Shown here one piece after another: positions 1 through 8,576 of a stretch of 64,000 nt of DNA. Within the stretch, counting starts at the first letter, position 1. Each line of letters starts with the position of its first letter. The notes below the pieces were generated by a model that saw nothing but the letters and a program-made list of their open reading frames with translations, was not told the origin of the DNA and made no database searches. Source of the DNA: Pseudomonadota bacterium (GTDB lineage: Bacteria; Pseudomonadota; Gammaproteobacteria; Burkholderiales; Burkholderiaceae_B); assembly GCA_023425645.1 (NCBI GenBank), contig JAFACG010000001.1:27460-91459 (forward strand), written 5' to 3'. The translations under genes were made by a program, and so were the position numbers.

Positions 1-432
1 ACAGCTCCCTCTTCTTCCGAGCCCCGGATCGACATCGCGCAATTTCGCGACTTGCTCGAACGCCTGCATCCCTTCGCCGCCGTCCTGGACATCGACGTCG
101 TGGACATCGGGCACGGCACCGCCTGCCTGCGCCTGCCGCAACGCAGCGCCCACCAGCGCATGGGCGGCATGGTGGCCGGACCCATGCTCATGGGCCTGGC
201 CGACCTGGCCTTGTACGCCGCCGTGGTAGGCGCCACGGGCAATCCCGATGCCGTCACTTCCAGCCTGACCATCAATTTCCTGCGCAAGGCGCCGCCTGGC
301 GACATCCTGGCCCACGCCCGCATCCACAAGACCGGCCGCCTGTGCGCCGGAGAAGTGATGCTCGAACCGGCCCAGGGAGGCGCGCCGGTCGCCCAGGTCA
401 TCAGCACCTGGTCGCTGCCCCGCCAGAACTGA
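1..432 (+). CDS. PaaI-type hotdog thioesterase, 5' partial
   Basis: The frame is open to the first base of the window, so the N-terminus lies upstream; 143 codons are visible. The visible protein has the 4HBT hotdog layout: a helix rich in small residues (GGMVAGPMLMGLADLALYAAV) packed against strands (TSSLTINFLRKAPPGD, ILAHARIHKTGR, GEVML). Family knowledge: such proteins hydrolyse acyl- or aryl-CoA thioesters in the cytoplasm, often to recycle CoA from dead-end products. The substrate cannot be read from sequence. The stop codon is three bases before the MATE gene ATG, so the two are probably cotranscribed. An internal TTG at position 52 could be taken for a start, but it has no ribosome binding site and in-frame coding continues upstream of it. 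Confidence 0.75.
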   Translation, partial: TAPSSSEPRIDIAQFRDLLERLHPFAAVLDIDVVDIGHGTACLRLPQRSAHQRMGGMVAGPMLMGLADLALYAAVVGATGNPDAVTSSLTINFLRKAPPGDILAHARIHKTGRLCAGEVMLEPAQGGAPVAQVISTWSLPRQN

Positions 433-435
433 TCC

Positions 436-1839
436 ATGAACGCTCCTCGCCATCTTGCCGGACAGGGTCCCGCCTGGCTGGCTGAACTGCAATCCTCCCT
501 GCGCCTGGGCGGCCCGCTGATCCTGACCAACCTGGCCCAGATCGCGCTGCTGACCACCAACCTGATCTATATGGGGCGCCTGGGCAAGGACGAACTGGCG
601 GCCGGCTCCCTCTCCGCCAGCCTTTACCAAGCCTTCATGATCTTCAGCATGGGCCTGGTCTCGGCCGTGATCCCCATGCTGGCCACCACGCTGGGCCGCC
701 GGCTGCGCGACGTGCGCGAGGTGCAGCAGATCATCCGCCACGGCTTGCTGACGGCCCTGCTGATCACCCTGCCCGCCTGGGTGCTGCTCTGGCATGCGCA
801 GGAAATCCTGGTGCTGATGAAGCAGGACCCGGCGGTGGCGGCGCGATCGGTCACCTATATGCATGCCCTGCAGTGGGCGCTGCTGCCCTATCTGGGCTAC
901 ATCGTGCTGCGCTCCTTCCTGGCGGCAATGGAAAAGCCCGGCTGGACGCTCCTGATCGCCGTGCTGGCCATCGGCGTCAATGCCCTGCTTGGCTGGGTGC
1001 TGGTGTTCGGCAAGCTGGGGCTCCCGGCCATGGGCCTGCGGGGCGCCGGCCTGGCCACCACCCTGTCCAGCCTGTTCATGTTCGCCGGACTGTGCGTGGT
1101 GGTGCTGCGCGACCCGCGCTTCCGGCGCTACTACCTGTTCGACCGCGTCTGGCACTGGGACCTGAAGCGGCTCTGGCAGATGTGGAAACTGGGAATTCCC
1201 ATCGCCATCACCTTCACCCTGGAAACACTGGTGTTCTATGCCGCCATCATGATGATGGGCGTGATCGGCAAGTCCGAACTGGCGGCGCACGCCATTGCCA
1301 TGCAGATCAGCTCGGTGTCGTACATGGTTCCGCTGGGCTTCAGCCAGGTGGCGACCATACGCGTAGGCCTGGCCGCCGGACGAGTGGATCCGCTGGGCGC
1401 TCGCCGCGCCGGCTGGATCGCCTACTTCCTGGGAGTGGGTTTCATGGGACTGGCCGCCCTGGTCTTCTGGATCGCGCCTCTCAGCCTGATCAGCCTGTTC
1501 CTGGACCTGGACCTGCCGGAAAACCAGGCCGTGATCCCGCTGGCCATCAGCTTCCTGGCTCTGGCCGCCCTGTTCCAGCTGAGTGATGGCGCCCAGGCCG
1601 TGGCGGCGGGCATGCTGCGCGGCCTGCACGACACTCGCACGCCCATGCTGCTGGCCCTGGTGGGCTACTGGGTGCTGGGCGTGCCTACCGGCGCCCTGCT
1701 GGCCTTCCAGGCCGGCATGGGCGGCGTGGGCATCTGGATAGGGCTGGTGACCGGCTTGTCCATCGTGGCCGTCCTGCTGACCCTGCGCTGGGTCCGGGCT
1801 TCGCGCCGGCTGGCTCGCAAGCGCCCCGCACGTTCCTGA
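436..1839 (+). CDS. MATE family multidrug/Na+(H+) antiporter
   Basis: A 467-residue integral inner-membrane protein with about twelve hydrophobic segments in two related halves (roughly residues 25-230 and 250-450), as in NorM/MATE exporters. Early landmarks are PLILTNLAQIALLTTNLIYMG and SLYQAFMIFSMGL in the first two helices; the second half has SVSYMVPLGFSQVATIRVG, a typical MATE helix-8 region. Family role: export of cationic drugs or metabolites coupled to Na+ or H+ influx. It starts three bases after the thioesterase stop. The last 15 residues are basic (RRLARKRPARS), a cytoplasmic tail. The substrate is unknown. Confidence 0.9.
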   Translation: MNAPRHLAGQGPAWLAELQSSLRLGGPLILTNLAQIALLTTNLIYMGRLGKDELAAGSLSASLYQAFMIFSMGLVSAVIPMLATTLGRRLRDVREVQQIIRHGLLTALLITLPAWVLLWHAQEILVLMKQDPAVAARSVTYMHALQWALLPYLGYIVLRSFLAAMEKPGWTLLIAVLAIGVNALLGWVLVFGKLGLPAMGLRGAGLATTLSSLFMFAGLCVVVLRDPRFRRYYLFDRVWHWDLKRLWQMWKLGIPIAITFTLETLVFYAAIMMMGVIGKSELAAHAIAMQISSVSYMVPLGFSQVATIRVGLAAGRVDPLGARRAGWIAYFLGVGFMGLAALVFWIAPLSLISLFLDLDLPENQAVIPLAISFLALAALFQLSDGAQAVAAGMLRGLHDTRTPMLLALVGYWVLGVPTGALLAFQAGMGGVGIWIGLVTGLSIVAVLLTLRWVRASRRLARKRPARS

Positions 1840-1875
1840 CCGCATGCCGCCTCGCGGCAAACTTGTGCGTCCATA

Positions 1876-1898
1876 AAGATATATTTAATATCTATCTT
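1876..1898. promoter_or_regulatory. AT-rich palindrome, possible NsrR-type operator
   Basis: An AT-rich imperfect palindrome (core GATATATTTAATATC) sits 42 bases before the hemerythrin ATG in otherwise GC-rich DNA. Nitric-oxide-sensing NsrR sites in proteobacteria have a comparable GAT-AT-rich-ATC form and often control hemerythrin-like NO/iron-repair proteins. The palindrome is seen; the regulator is inferred. It could equally be an AT-rich promoter element. Confidence 0.35.
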
Positions 1899-1939
1899 AA
1901 AACCGATTCTCAGACCGCACTATTCGAAAAGGACAGCTC

Positions 1940-2359
1940 ATGGACCTCTCCTCCTTCAAGCACCAGCATGTCCAGATCCTGGCCGGCATCGCCGCCCTGC
2001 GCAGGTTCGCCCACGCCGGCATAGCCGAAAACGCGGAGCGCATCGCTCGCCAGGTGGTGGAGCTCAGCTCCATCATCAAGATGCATCTGGCCGTGGAGGA
2101 CAAGGTGCTTTACCCCAGCCTGCAACGCAGCGGCAACGCGGAACTGGCCCGCCTGGGCCAGGCCTACCAGGACGACATGCAGGCCCTGGCGGCCTCCTAC
2201 CTGGGCTTCTCGCGCCGCTGGAACACGGCGCAGGCCGTGGCCCGACAGCCCGAGCTGTTCCGCAGCGACGCCAACACGGTGCTGCGCCGCCTGCACGCGC
2301 GCATGCGCCAGGAAAACACCGACTTCTACCCGGCCGTGGAGGCCATGCGGACGGCATGA
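1940..2359 (+). CDS. hemerythrin (HHE cation-binding) domain protein
   Basis: A 139-residue four-helix-bundle protein with the HHE pattern: KHQH at residues 7-10, MHLAVEDKVLYP at 48-59 (H49 and E53 as likely iron ligands) and LHARMRQENTDFYP at 118-131 (H119, E125). These supply the expected carboxylate and histidine ligands for a di-iron site. Family roles include oxygen or nitric oxide binding and repair of damaged iron-sulfur centres; which applies here is not visible. The start ATG is preceded by AAAAGGACAG, a good ribosome binding site. It is a single-gene unit ending in its own terminator. Confidence 0.85.
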   Translation: MDLSSFKHQHVQILAGIAALRRFAHAGIAENAERIARQVVELSSIIKMHLAVEDKVLYPSLQRSGNAELARLGQAYQDDMQALAASYLGFSRRWNTAQAVARQPELFRSDANTVLRRLHARMRQENTDFYPAVEAMRTA

Positions 2360-2364
2360 CAATG

Positions 2365-2400
2365 AAAAAATCCCCGCGCAGCCAAAGCCGGGCGGGGATT
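2365..2400 (-). terminator. rho-independent terminator of the BMP transporter operon
   Basis: A 9-bp perfect stem (2369-2377 with 2392-2400) with a 14-base loop. Read on the minus strand it is followed directly by six T residues, so it ends transcription arriving from the importer operon. Confidence 0.75.
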
Positions 2401-2413
2401 CAGGAAGCAAAAG

Positions 2414-2445
2414 AGCCGGGCACGCAGTCCGGCTTCTTTCTTTTG
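2414..2445 (+). terminator. rho-independent terminator of the hemerythrin gene
   Basis: Stem AGCCGG/CCGGCT (2414-2419 with 2429-2434) followed on the plus strand by a T-rich tract to 2444. It lies beside the minus-strand terminator, a convergent pair of terminators. Confidence 0.65.
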
Positions 2446-2456
2446 GCCTTGCGGGC

Positions 2457-3545
2457 TTACTGCTTGGTCAGCTTGCTGGCCACGCCTTCCACGTAGTAGT
2501 CCATGCGGTTCAGGGCGTCGTCGTCCAGGTAGCCGGACTCCAGGCGAACTTTGCCGTCATTGTCCTTGATGGGAGCGGCGAAAGGCTGCAGCGTGCCGGC
2601 GATGATCTCGGCCTGCTTGGCCAGGACCAGCTCCTTCACGTCGGCGGGCACTTCAGGCCCGAAGCCCTCCAGCGCGGCCATGCCGGACTTCAGGCCGCCC
2701 CAGGTGCTGTCGTTCTTCCAGTTGCCGTCCAGCACTTCCTTGGCCTTGCTGGTGAAGTAGTCGCCCCAGTGGTGGGTGACGGCGGCCAGTTGAGCCTTGG
2801 GACCGAACTTGTGCATGTCGGAGTGGTAGGCGATGGCGTATTTGCCGGCCTCTTCGGCGGCCTGCACGGTGGCCGTCGAATCGGTATGGTGGGTCACCAC
2901 GTCGGCGCCCTGGCTCAGCAGCGTCACGGCCGCGTCGCGTTCCTTGCCCGGATCGTACCAGCTGTTGGCCCAGACCACGCGCACCTGGGCTTCAGGATTG
3001 ACGCTGCGCAGACCGATGGCGAAGGCATTGATGCCTTGCAGCACTTCGGGGATGGGGTGCGCGCCCACATAGCCGACCACGTTGGACTTGGTCATCTTGC
3101 CGGCCAGCACGCCGGCCAGGTAGCGGGACTCGTAGAAGCGGGCATTGGTGGTGGCCACGTTGGGCGCCGTCTTGTAGCCCGTGGAGTGGACGAACTTCAC
3201 GTCGGGAAACTGCTTGGCGACCTTCTGCGTCTGGTTCATGTAGCCGAAGGACGTGGTGAAGATCAGCTTGTTGCCTTGCTGGGCCAGATCGCGGATGACG
3301 CGCTCGGCGTCCGCGCCTTCGGGCACGTTTTCCACATACTGAGTCACCACGCGACCTTTCAGGGCCTCTTCCATTTCACGGCGGCCGATGTCCTGCTGCC
3401 AGGTCCAGCCGGCTTCGCCGATGGGGCTGACGTAGACAAAACCAATTTTCAGGGGTTCCTGGTCGGCCGCCTGGGCGGGCACGGACGCCAGAGGGGAGGC
3501 CACCGCAGCGGCCAGAAGCGCCTTGCGCAGAAAGTTTCCAGACAT
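2457..3545 (-). CDS. BMP family ABC transporter substrate-binding protein
   Basis: A 362-residue periplasmic binding protein. A Sec signal peptide covers residues 1-26 with cleavage after AQA (mature ADQEPLKIGFVYVSP); no lipobox cysteine is present. The fold-defining stretches of the basic membrane protein/PnrA family are visible: GFVYVSPIGEAGWTWQQDIG, ITTSFGYMNQT-like, VHSTGYKTAPNV, and GADVVTHHTDSTATVQAAEE. Relatives bind purine or pyrimidine nucleosides or related bases. It is first in position at the 3' end of a four-gene minus-strand operon with two permeases and a double ATPase, which is the usual set for nucleoside importers. Ligand is an inference from family. Confidence 0.88.
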   Translation of the reverse strand: MSGNFLRKALLAAAVASPLASVPAQAADQEPLKIGFVYVSPIGEAGWTWQQDIGRREMEEALKGRVVTQYVENVPEGADAERVIRDLAQQGNKLIFTTSFGYMNQTQKVAKQFPDVKFVHSTGYKTAPNVATTNARFYESRYLAGVLAGKMTKSNVVGYVGAHPIPEVLQGINAFAIGLRSVNPEAQVRVVWANSWYDPGKERDAAVTLLSQGADVVTHHTDSTATVQAAEEAGKYAIAYHSDMHKFGPKAQLAAVTHHWGDYFTSKAKEVLDGNWKNDSTWGGLKSGMAALEGFGPEVPADVKELVLAKQAEIIAGTLQPFAAPIKDNDGKVRLESGYLDDDALNRMDYYVEGVASKLTKQ

Positions 3546-3554
3546 GTCAGTCCT

Positions 3555-4472
3555 CTAACTGTTGGGATTGAAGTTTTTGCCAAGCGAGGCAGGCATGTTC
3601 AGCCTGATCCAGTTGGCATTGCGAGAGATCAGAACCAGCACGATGATGGTGGCCAGATACGGCATCATGGCCAGCAGTTGGGAGGCCACCGGCACGCCCA
3701 GCGCCTGGGCGTGATAGGTCAGGATGGTGACGCCGCCGAACAGGTAGGCGCCCAGCATCACGCGCAGGGGCCGCCAGGTGGCGAAGGTGGTGAGCGCCAG
3801 TGCGATCCAGCCGCGTCCGGCCACGATGTTCTCCACCCACATGGGCGTGTACACCAGACAGATGAAGGCGCCGGCCAGCCCGCAGCAAGCGCCGCCGAAC
3901 ACCAGCGCGCCCAGGCGGATCAGGCGCACGTCATAGCCCAGCGAATGCGCCGAGGAAGGCGATTCGCCCACCGCACGCAGCACCAGGCCGGCGCGGGTGC
4001 GGGCCAGGAACCAGGTCACCAGGCCGCACAGGACCCAGGATACATAGACCATGTAGTGCTGCTCGAACAGGGCGGGCCCGATGAAGGGAATGTCCTTCAG
4101 GAAAGGAATGCCCGCCTTGGTCACGACCAGCGAGCTGCCCGAGAACGGGATGCCGATGTAGGCCGAGGCGCCTACCCCGAACAGGGATAGCGCCAGGCCG
4201 CAGGCCACCTGGTTGGCGCCCAGCCAGACCGTCAGCCAGGCGAAGAACGCCGCCATGGCCATGCCGGTCAATGCGCCCAGCAGAAAACCCAGCGCGGGGT
4301 TGCCGGTCTGCGCGGCGGCGGCGAAGCCCACGATGGCGGCCATCAGCATCATGCCTTCGGAACCCAGGTTGATCACGCCGGATTTCTCGTTGATGAGCAG
4401 GCCCAGCGCGGCCAGCATCAAGGGCGTGCCCGCATTGATGGTCGCGGCGAGCAGAGGTGCGATGGCGTCCAT
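3555..4472 (-). CDS. ABC transporter permease (nucleoside/BMP importer, subunit 2)
   Basis: A 305-residue inner-membrane protein of the BPD_transp_2 (RbsC/LivH-like) permease family with about eight to ten hydrophobic helices. The conserved N-terminal stretch LINEKSGVINLGSEGMML and the late VAGRGWIALALTTFATWRP loop are typical of the second permease in nucleoside importers (NupQ/YufQ type). Its start overlaps the stop of the partner permease by one base at 4472, so the two are translationally coupled. The binding-protein gene follows nine bases downstream. Confidence 0.88.
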   Translation of the reverse strand: MDAIAPLLAATINAGTPLMLAALGLLINEKSGVINLGSEGMMLMAAIVGFAAAAQTGNPALGFLLGALTGMAMAAFFAWLTVWLGANQVACGLALSLFGVGASAYIGIPFSGSSLVVTKAGIPFLKDIPFIGPALFEQHYMVYVSWVLCGLVTWFLARTRAGLVLRAVGESPSSAHSLGYDVRLIRLGALVFGGACCGLAGAFICLVYTPMWVENIVAGRGWIALALTTFATWRPLRVMLGAYLFGGVTILTYHAQALGVPVASQLLAMMPYLATIIVLVLISRNANWIRLNMPASLGKNFNPNS

Positions 4473-5533
4473 TACTTTCTCCAGACCAGACGCTTGGTGA
4501 TGAACACGTCACAGGCCAGCAGGGAAAACAGCAAGATGCCCTGGAAAATGCCGGTGATGGCGTTGGGCAGGCCCAGGCGGCTCTGCGCCAGTTCGCCGCC
4601 GATGTAGATCAGGGACATCACGAAAGAGGAAAAAATCACGCCCAGCGGGTGCAGGCGGCCCACGAAGGCGACGATGATGGCGGCAAAGCCGTAGCCGGGG
4701 GAGATGGAGGGCGTCAGCTGCCCGACCGGCCCCATGACTTCGGCCGCTCCGGCCAGGCCGGCCAGCGCGCCCGACAGCAGCAGGGACGTCCACAAGGCCT
4801 TGCGCGAGGAAAAGCCGGCATAGCGAGCCGCCAGCGGCGCCATGCCGCCCACGCGCAGCCGGAATCCGGACATGCTGCGCGTCAAGAACAGCCAGCCCAG
4901 CACGGCGGCCGCCAGGGCCAGCACGATGCCCACATGCAGGCGCGTGCCCGGCAGCACCGCGGGCAGCAGGAAGCCGTCCGAGAACAGGCTGGACTGCGGA
5001 AAGCCGAAGCCGTCCGGGTCGCGCAAGGCGCCGTGCACCAGGTAGCTGAGCAGATGCTGGGCCACATAGACCAGCATCAGGGAGACGAGGATCTCATTGG
5101 CGTTGAAGCGGTCCTTCAGGAAGGCCACGATGGCGGCCCAGAACATACCGCCCAGCATGCCGCACAGCAAGGCGGCCGAGATCAGCCAGAAGCCGCCGTT
5201 CTCGCCGGTGTCGACCTGCAGCACGAAGGCCCCGGCCGCCAGTGCGCCCACCACCAGCTGCCCCTCGGCGCCGATGTTGAAGACATTGGCGCGAAAGCAG
5301 ATCGCCAGGCCGACGGAAATGAGCAGCAGCGGAATCAGCTTGACGCCCACCTCCGCCCAGCCGTTCATGTCGCGCAGGGGCTCCAGGAAAAAGACATTCA
5401 AGCCCGCCAGCGGGTTCTTGCCCAGCGCCCAGAACAAGGCACCGGCCACGACCATGGTCAGCAACACGGCCAGCAAGGGCGAACACCAGGCCATCAGCGT
5501 GGATGGAGCGGCGCGGTTCTCAAGCCTGAGCAT
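4472..5533 (-). CDS. ABC transporter permease (nucleoside/BMP importer, subunit 1)
   Basis: A 353-residue permease of the BPD_transp_2 family, longer at the N-terminus than its partner (NupP/YufP type). Recognisable stretches are CFRANVFNIGAEGQLVVGAL and SPGYGFAAIIVAFVGRLHPLG, the ATPase-contacting cytoplasmic loop. It overlaps the ATPase gene start side by 14 bases and the next permease by one base, consistent with tight translational coupling of importer subunits. It forms the membrane channel as a heterodimer with the downstream permease. Confidence 0.88.
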   Translation of the reverse strand: MLRLENRAAPSTLMAWCSPLLAVLLTMVVAGALFWALGKNPLAGLNVFFLEPLRDMNGWAEVGVKLIPLLLISVGLAICFRANVFNIGAEGQLVVGALAAGAFVLQVDTGENGGFWLISAALLCGMLGGMFWAAIVAFLKDRFNANEILVSLMLVYVAQHLLSYLVHGALRDPDGFGFPQSSLFSDGFLLPAVLPGTRLHVGIVLALAAAVLGWLFLTRSMSGFRLRVGGMAPLAARYAGFSSRKALWTSLLLSGALAGLAGAAEVMGPVGQLTPSISPGYGFAAIIVAFVGRLHPLGVIFSSFVMSLIYIGGELAQSRLGLPNAITGIFQGILLFSLLACDVFITKRLVWRK

Positions 5534-7103
5534 GCCCGGCCTCCGTCCACAAACCGCTCATCCACTGCCCGATCTGATCGACACTGGCTTGCGCCACGGG
5601 AATGGAAGGAGACATACGACCCTTGGAAATCACAATCAGGCGATCGGCGATCGCAAACAATTCATCCAGCTCTTCGGAAATGACCAGCAGCGCGCAACCG
5701 GCGTCGCGCAGGGCCAGCAGCTCGGTATGGATCTGGGCGGCCGCGCCCACGTCCACGCCCCAGGTCGGCTGGGCGATGACCAGCACGCGCGGCTGGCGCG
5801 TGACTTCGCGGCCGATGATGTACTTCTGCAGATTGCCGCCGGACAGGCTGTTGGCCGGGGCCTGGTCGCCCGCAGCCTTGACGCTGAAGCGGCGGATGAT
5901 GCCCCCGGCCAGGCGCCGTATGGAGGCAAAGCGCAGGAATCCGCGCCGCACGGTGTCTTCGCCCTGGTGCGACAGCAGCAGGTTCTGCGCCAGCGACAGC
6001 TCCGGCACGGTGCCGCGCCCCAGGCGCTCTTCCGGCACGAAGCCCATGCCGTGGTCGCGCCGCCAGGCCGCATCGCGCTGACCCACGGGCTGGCCGTCCA
6101 GGAGGATGGATTGCGGGTCGGCACGGGTGTCCTCGCCCGACAAGGCCGCCAGCAGCTCCTGCTGGCCATTGCCCGAAATGCCGGCCACGCCCAGGATCTC
6201 GCCCTGGCGCAGTTCGAAATTGATGTCTTCCAGCTCGCAGGCAAAGGGGTGCGACTTGGGCAGGCGCAGCGAGCGCACCTGCAGCAGCGTGGCCCCCTCC
6301 TGCCGGGCGCGAGCCCCCAGCGAAGCCGGCTCGGCGCCTATCATCAGGCGCGAAAGGCTGGCGGTGGTCTCCTGGCGCGGATCGCAATAGCCGGTGACCT
6401 TGCCGGCCCGCATCACGGTGCAGGCATGGCACAGTTCGCGGATCTCGTCGAGCTTGTGGCTGATGTAGACGATACTGCAGCCTTCGGCCGCCAGCTGGCG
6501 CAAGGTGCCGAACAGGCGGCGCACCGCCTGGGGCGTCAGGACGGAGGTGGGTTCGTCCAGGATCAGCAGCTTGGGTTTGCCCAGCAGCGCGCGCACGATC
6601 TCCACGCGCTGGCATTCGCCCACCGACAGGGTATGAATGTGCCGGCGCGGATCCAGGTCCAGCCCGTACTGGCGGGCGGTTTCACGGATGCGCCCCTCCA
6701 GTTCCTGCATATTGGTCGAGGCAGGCAGGCCCAGGGCGATGTTTTCCGTGACCGTCAGCGTATCGAAGAGGGAGAAATGCTGGAACACCATGCCTATGCC
6801 CAGCTGACGCGCTGCGGCAGGACTGCTGATCTGCACCGGCCGGCCGTCCCAGAGTATCTGCCCGCGATCAGGCTTGACCACGCCGTAGATGATTTTCATC
6901 AGCGTGGATTTACCGGCGCCGTTCTCGCCCAGCACGGCATGGATCTCGCCCGGTCTGATGGACAGGGATACGCTGTCATTGGCGACGACGGCCGGGTATT
7001 CCTTGGTGATGTCGTTCAGCTCGAGGCGAGGCGCAACGCCCATTGCGGGCACGCTCTCCTCGCCGGGGTCAGGAGAATGACCCATGCTGGGCGGTATGGT
7101 CAT
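5520..7103 (-). CDS. ABC transporter ATP-binding protein, tandem ATPase
   Basis: A 527-residue duplicated ATPase. The first half has Walker A GENGAGKST at residues 59-67, signature LSVGECQRVE, and Walker B LLILDEPTSVL. The second half has a degenerate Walker A (GISGNGQQEL), signature LSGGNLQKYI and a Walker B-like VLVIAQPTWGVDVGA, exactly as in RbsA/NupO-type proteins where only one site is fully active. It energises the nucleoside importer encoded downstream. The start is uncertain: ATGs at 7103, 7085 and 7043 are in frame and none has a strong ribosome binding site; homology begins around residue 26. Confidence 0.88.
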   Translation of the reverse strand: MTIPPSMGHSPDPGEESVPAMGVAPRLELNDITKEYPAVVANDSVSLSIRPGEIHAVLGENGAGKSTLMKIIYGVVKPDRGQILWDGRPVQISSPAAARQLGIGMVFQHFSLFDTLTVTENIALGLPASTNMQELEGRIRETARQYGLDLDPRRHIHTLSVGECQRVEIVRALLGKPKLLILDEPTSVLTPQAVRRLFGTLRQLAAEGCSIVYISHKLDEIRELCHACTVMRAGKVTGYCDPRQETTASLSRLMIGAEPASLGARARQEGATLLQVRSLRLPKSHPFACELEDINFELRQGEILGVAGISGNGQQELLAALSGEDTRADPQSILLDGQPVGQRDAAWRRDHGMGFVPEERLGRGTVPELSLAQNLLLSHQGEDTVRRGFLRFASIRRLAGGIIRRFSVKAAGDQAPANSLSGGNLQKYIIGREVTRQPRVLVIAQPTWGVDVGAAAQIHTELLALRDAGCALLVISEELDELFAIADRLIVISKGRMSPSIPVAQASVDQIGQWMSGLWTEAGHAQA

Positions 7104-7196
7104 GGCTGCATCGGCAAAAAAAGATAAAAAACGTCTGTGCCGGCAGATTCTACCGGCTCAGACGCGCAATACGGAAAGGATTTACCCTAGGGAGGG

Positions 7197-7388
7197 TCAG
7201 CGCTTGCCCAGGGCCTGTTCGATTTTCTTGTCGGTCTTGTATTGACTCAATGAATACACGGCCCAGATGGCGGCGGGAACCCAGCCGATCAGGGTGATCT
7301 GCAGGATCAGGCAGATGATCCCGGCAAACGGGCGGCCGATGGTGAAGAACGCCAGCCAGGGCAGCAGCAGGGCTATCAGCAAACGCAT
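7197..7388 (-). CDS. YqaE/Pmp3 family small membrane protein
   Basis: A 63-residue protein with two transmembrane helices (about residues 2-22 and 25-48) and a short charged tail (YKTDKKIEQALGKR). The sequence FAGIICLILQITLIGWVPAAIWAVYSL matches the PMP3/YqaE (UPF0057) pattern. Family members modulate membrane potential and are often stress-induced; a specific role here is not known. It stands alone between the ABC operon and ddh. Confidence 0.8.
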   Translation of the reverse strand: MRLLIALLLPWLAFFTIGRPFAGIICLILQITLIGWVPAAIWAVYSLSQYKTDKKIEQALGKR

Positions 7389-7473
7389 GCCAACACTCTG
7401 AAAAATTACAGGAAGAGCGCTATTTTACTCTTTATTTACCCCCGCTTGCAGGCGCAGGACTGCCACGAATACT

Positions 7474-7521
7474 GATTCCGCCCATCAGCGCCGCGCATGG
7501 CGCACGCCGATGGGCGGAATC
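7474..7521 (-). repeat. 13-bp inverted repeat downstream of ddh
   Basis: Arms 7474-7486 and 7509-7521 pair perfectly and enclose an inner GCGCC/GGCGC hairpin. It follows the ddh stop on the minus strand but lacks a T-run, so it is a 3' end stabilising or rho-assisted structure at best. Confidence 0.5.
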
Positions 7522-7526
7522 GCTGT

Positions 7527-8513
7527 TTACAGCAGCTCTTTGCGCAGCTCGGCGGGCGACTTGGGCGAGAGCAGGCCGGGAGCCACGTCGAACACCGTCT
7601 TGGCGCCGATCTGGCCCTGCTGGTTCATGCGGTAGGCGGCACGCGCATACGCGACCAGCACGCTGGAGGTGAATTCCGGATTGCTGCCCAGGTTCAGGGA
7701 ATACTCCACCACCTGCTGGGTGCCGGCGCCGGACTGGCCGCTGCGGATCACGAAACCGCCGTGCGGCATGGCCGAATGCTCGCGCGCCAGCGTGTCCGCA
7801 TCGATGAAATTGACTTCGGTGTCGTAGTCGGCGAAATAGTCGGGCATGGTGACGATGGCCTGGCGCACGGCGTCGGCATCGGCGCCCTCGGCCAGCACCA
7901 CGAAGCACTGGCGCTTGTGTTTCTCACGCGTGCTGAGCACGGGCTGCTCGCCATTGCGCACGCGCTGCACGGCGGCCTCGATGGGCAGGGTGTATTGCAC
8001 GCCGCCGGCCACGCCGGGCACCCGGCGGATGGCGTCCGAGTGGCCCTGGCTCAGGCCCTTGCCCCAGAAAGTGTAGGTTTCGCCCACCGGCAGCACGCAC
8101 TCGCCATACAGGCGATTGATGGAGAACAGGCCCGGATCCCAGCCCACGGCGATCAGGGCCGTGGTCCCGGCGCCCTGGGCGGCGGCGTCCATGGCGGCGT
8201 GGTATTCCGGAATGCGGGCATGGGTGTCGAAGCTGTCCACCGTGTTGAACCAGCGGGCCAGCGCGGGGCCCTGCTCGGGCAGGTCGTTCTTGGAGCCGCC
8301 GCAGAGGATCAGCACGTCGATGGCGTCACGGTGCTGCTCGATGCCGTCCAGCGCATGCACGGGAACGGACGCATTCTGCAGTTTCACGGAAGCGGGATCG
8401 CGACGGGTGAAGACGCCGACCAGCTCCATGTCCGGATTCTGGGCGAGGGCCAGTTCGACGCCTCGCCCCAGATTGCCATAACCTGCGATGCCGACACGGA
8501 TTTTGCTGCTCAT
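7527..8513 (-). CDS. ddh: meso-diaminopimelate D-dehydrogenase
   Basis: A 328-residue NADPH-dependent enzyme with the N-terminal Rossmann motif GIAGYGNLGRGVE and diagnostic Ddh stretches: LCGGSKNDLPEQGP, VDSFDTHARIPEYHAAMD, GWDPGLFSINRLYGE, FWGKGLSQGHSDAIRRVPGV and the late SSVLVAYARAAYRMN. Reaction: reversible reductive amination of L-2-amino-6-oxopimelate to meso-diaminopimelate, a one-step bypass of the succinylase branch of lysine/peptidoglycan precursor synthesis. The enzyme is patchily distributed in bacteria. An amino-acid exporter gene lies just upstream on the same strand. Confidence 0.92.
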   Translation of the reverse strand: MSSKIRVGIAGYGNLGRGVELALAQNPDMELVGVFTRRDPASVKLQNASVPVHALDGIEQHRDAIDVLILCGGSKNDLPEQGPALARWFNTVDSFDTHARIPEYHAAMDAAAQGAGTTALIAVGWDPGLFSINRLYGECVLPVGETYTFWGKGLSQGHSDAIRRVPGVAGGVQYTLPIEAAVQRVRNGEQPVLSTREKHKRQCFVVLAEGADADAVRQAIVTMPDYFADYDTEVNFIDADTLAREHSAMPHGGFVIRSGQSGAGTQQVVEYSLNLGSNPEFTSSVLVAYARAAYRMNQQGQIGAKTVFDVAPGLLSPKSPAELRKELL

Positions 8514-8576
8514 AAGTGATGATTTCCTTTGACTGATGAAGAGGTGGATGCGTTGCGGCGATACGGGCTATCTGTT

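Noticed and set aside
2769..4190. Long open frame opposite the ABC transporter operon
   Set aside because: His/Gly/Gln-rich translation without domains, exactly antisense to well-supported genes; a result of high-GC codon bias.
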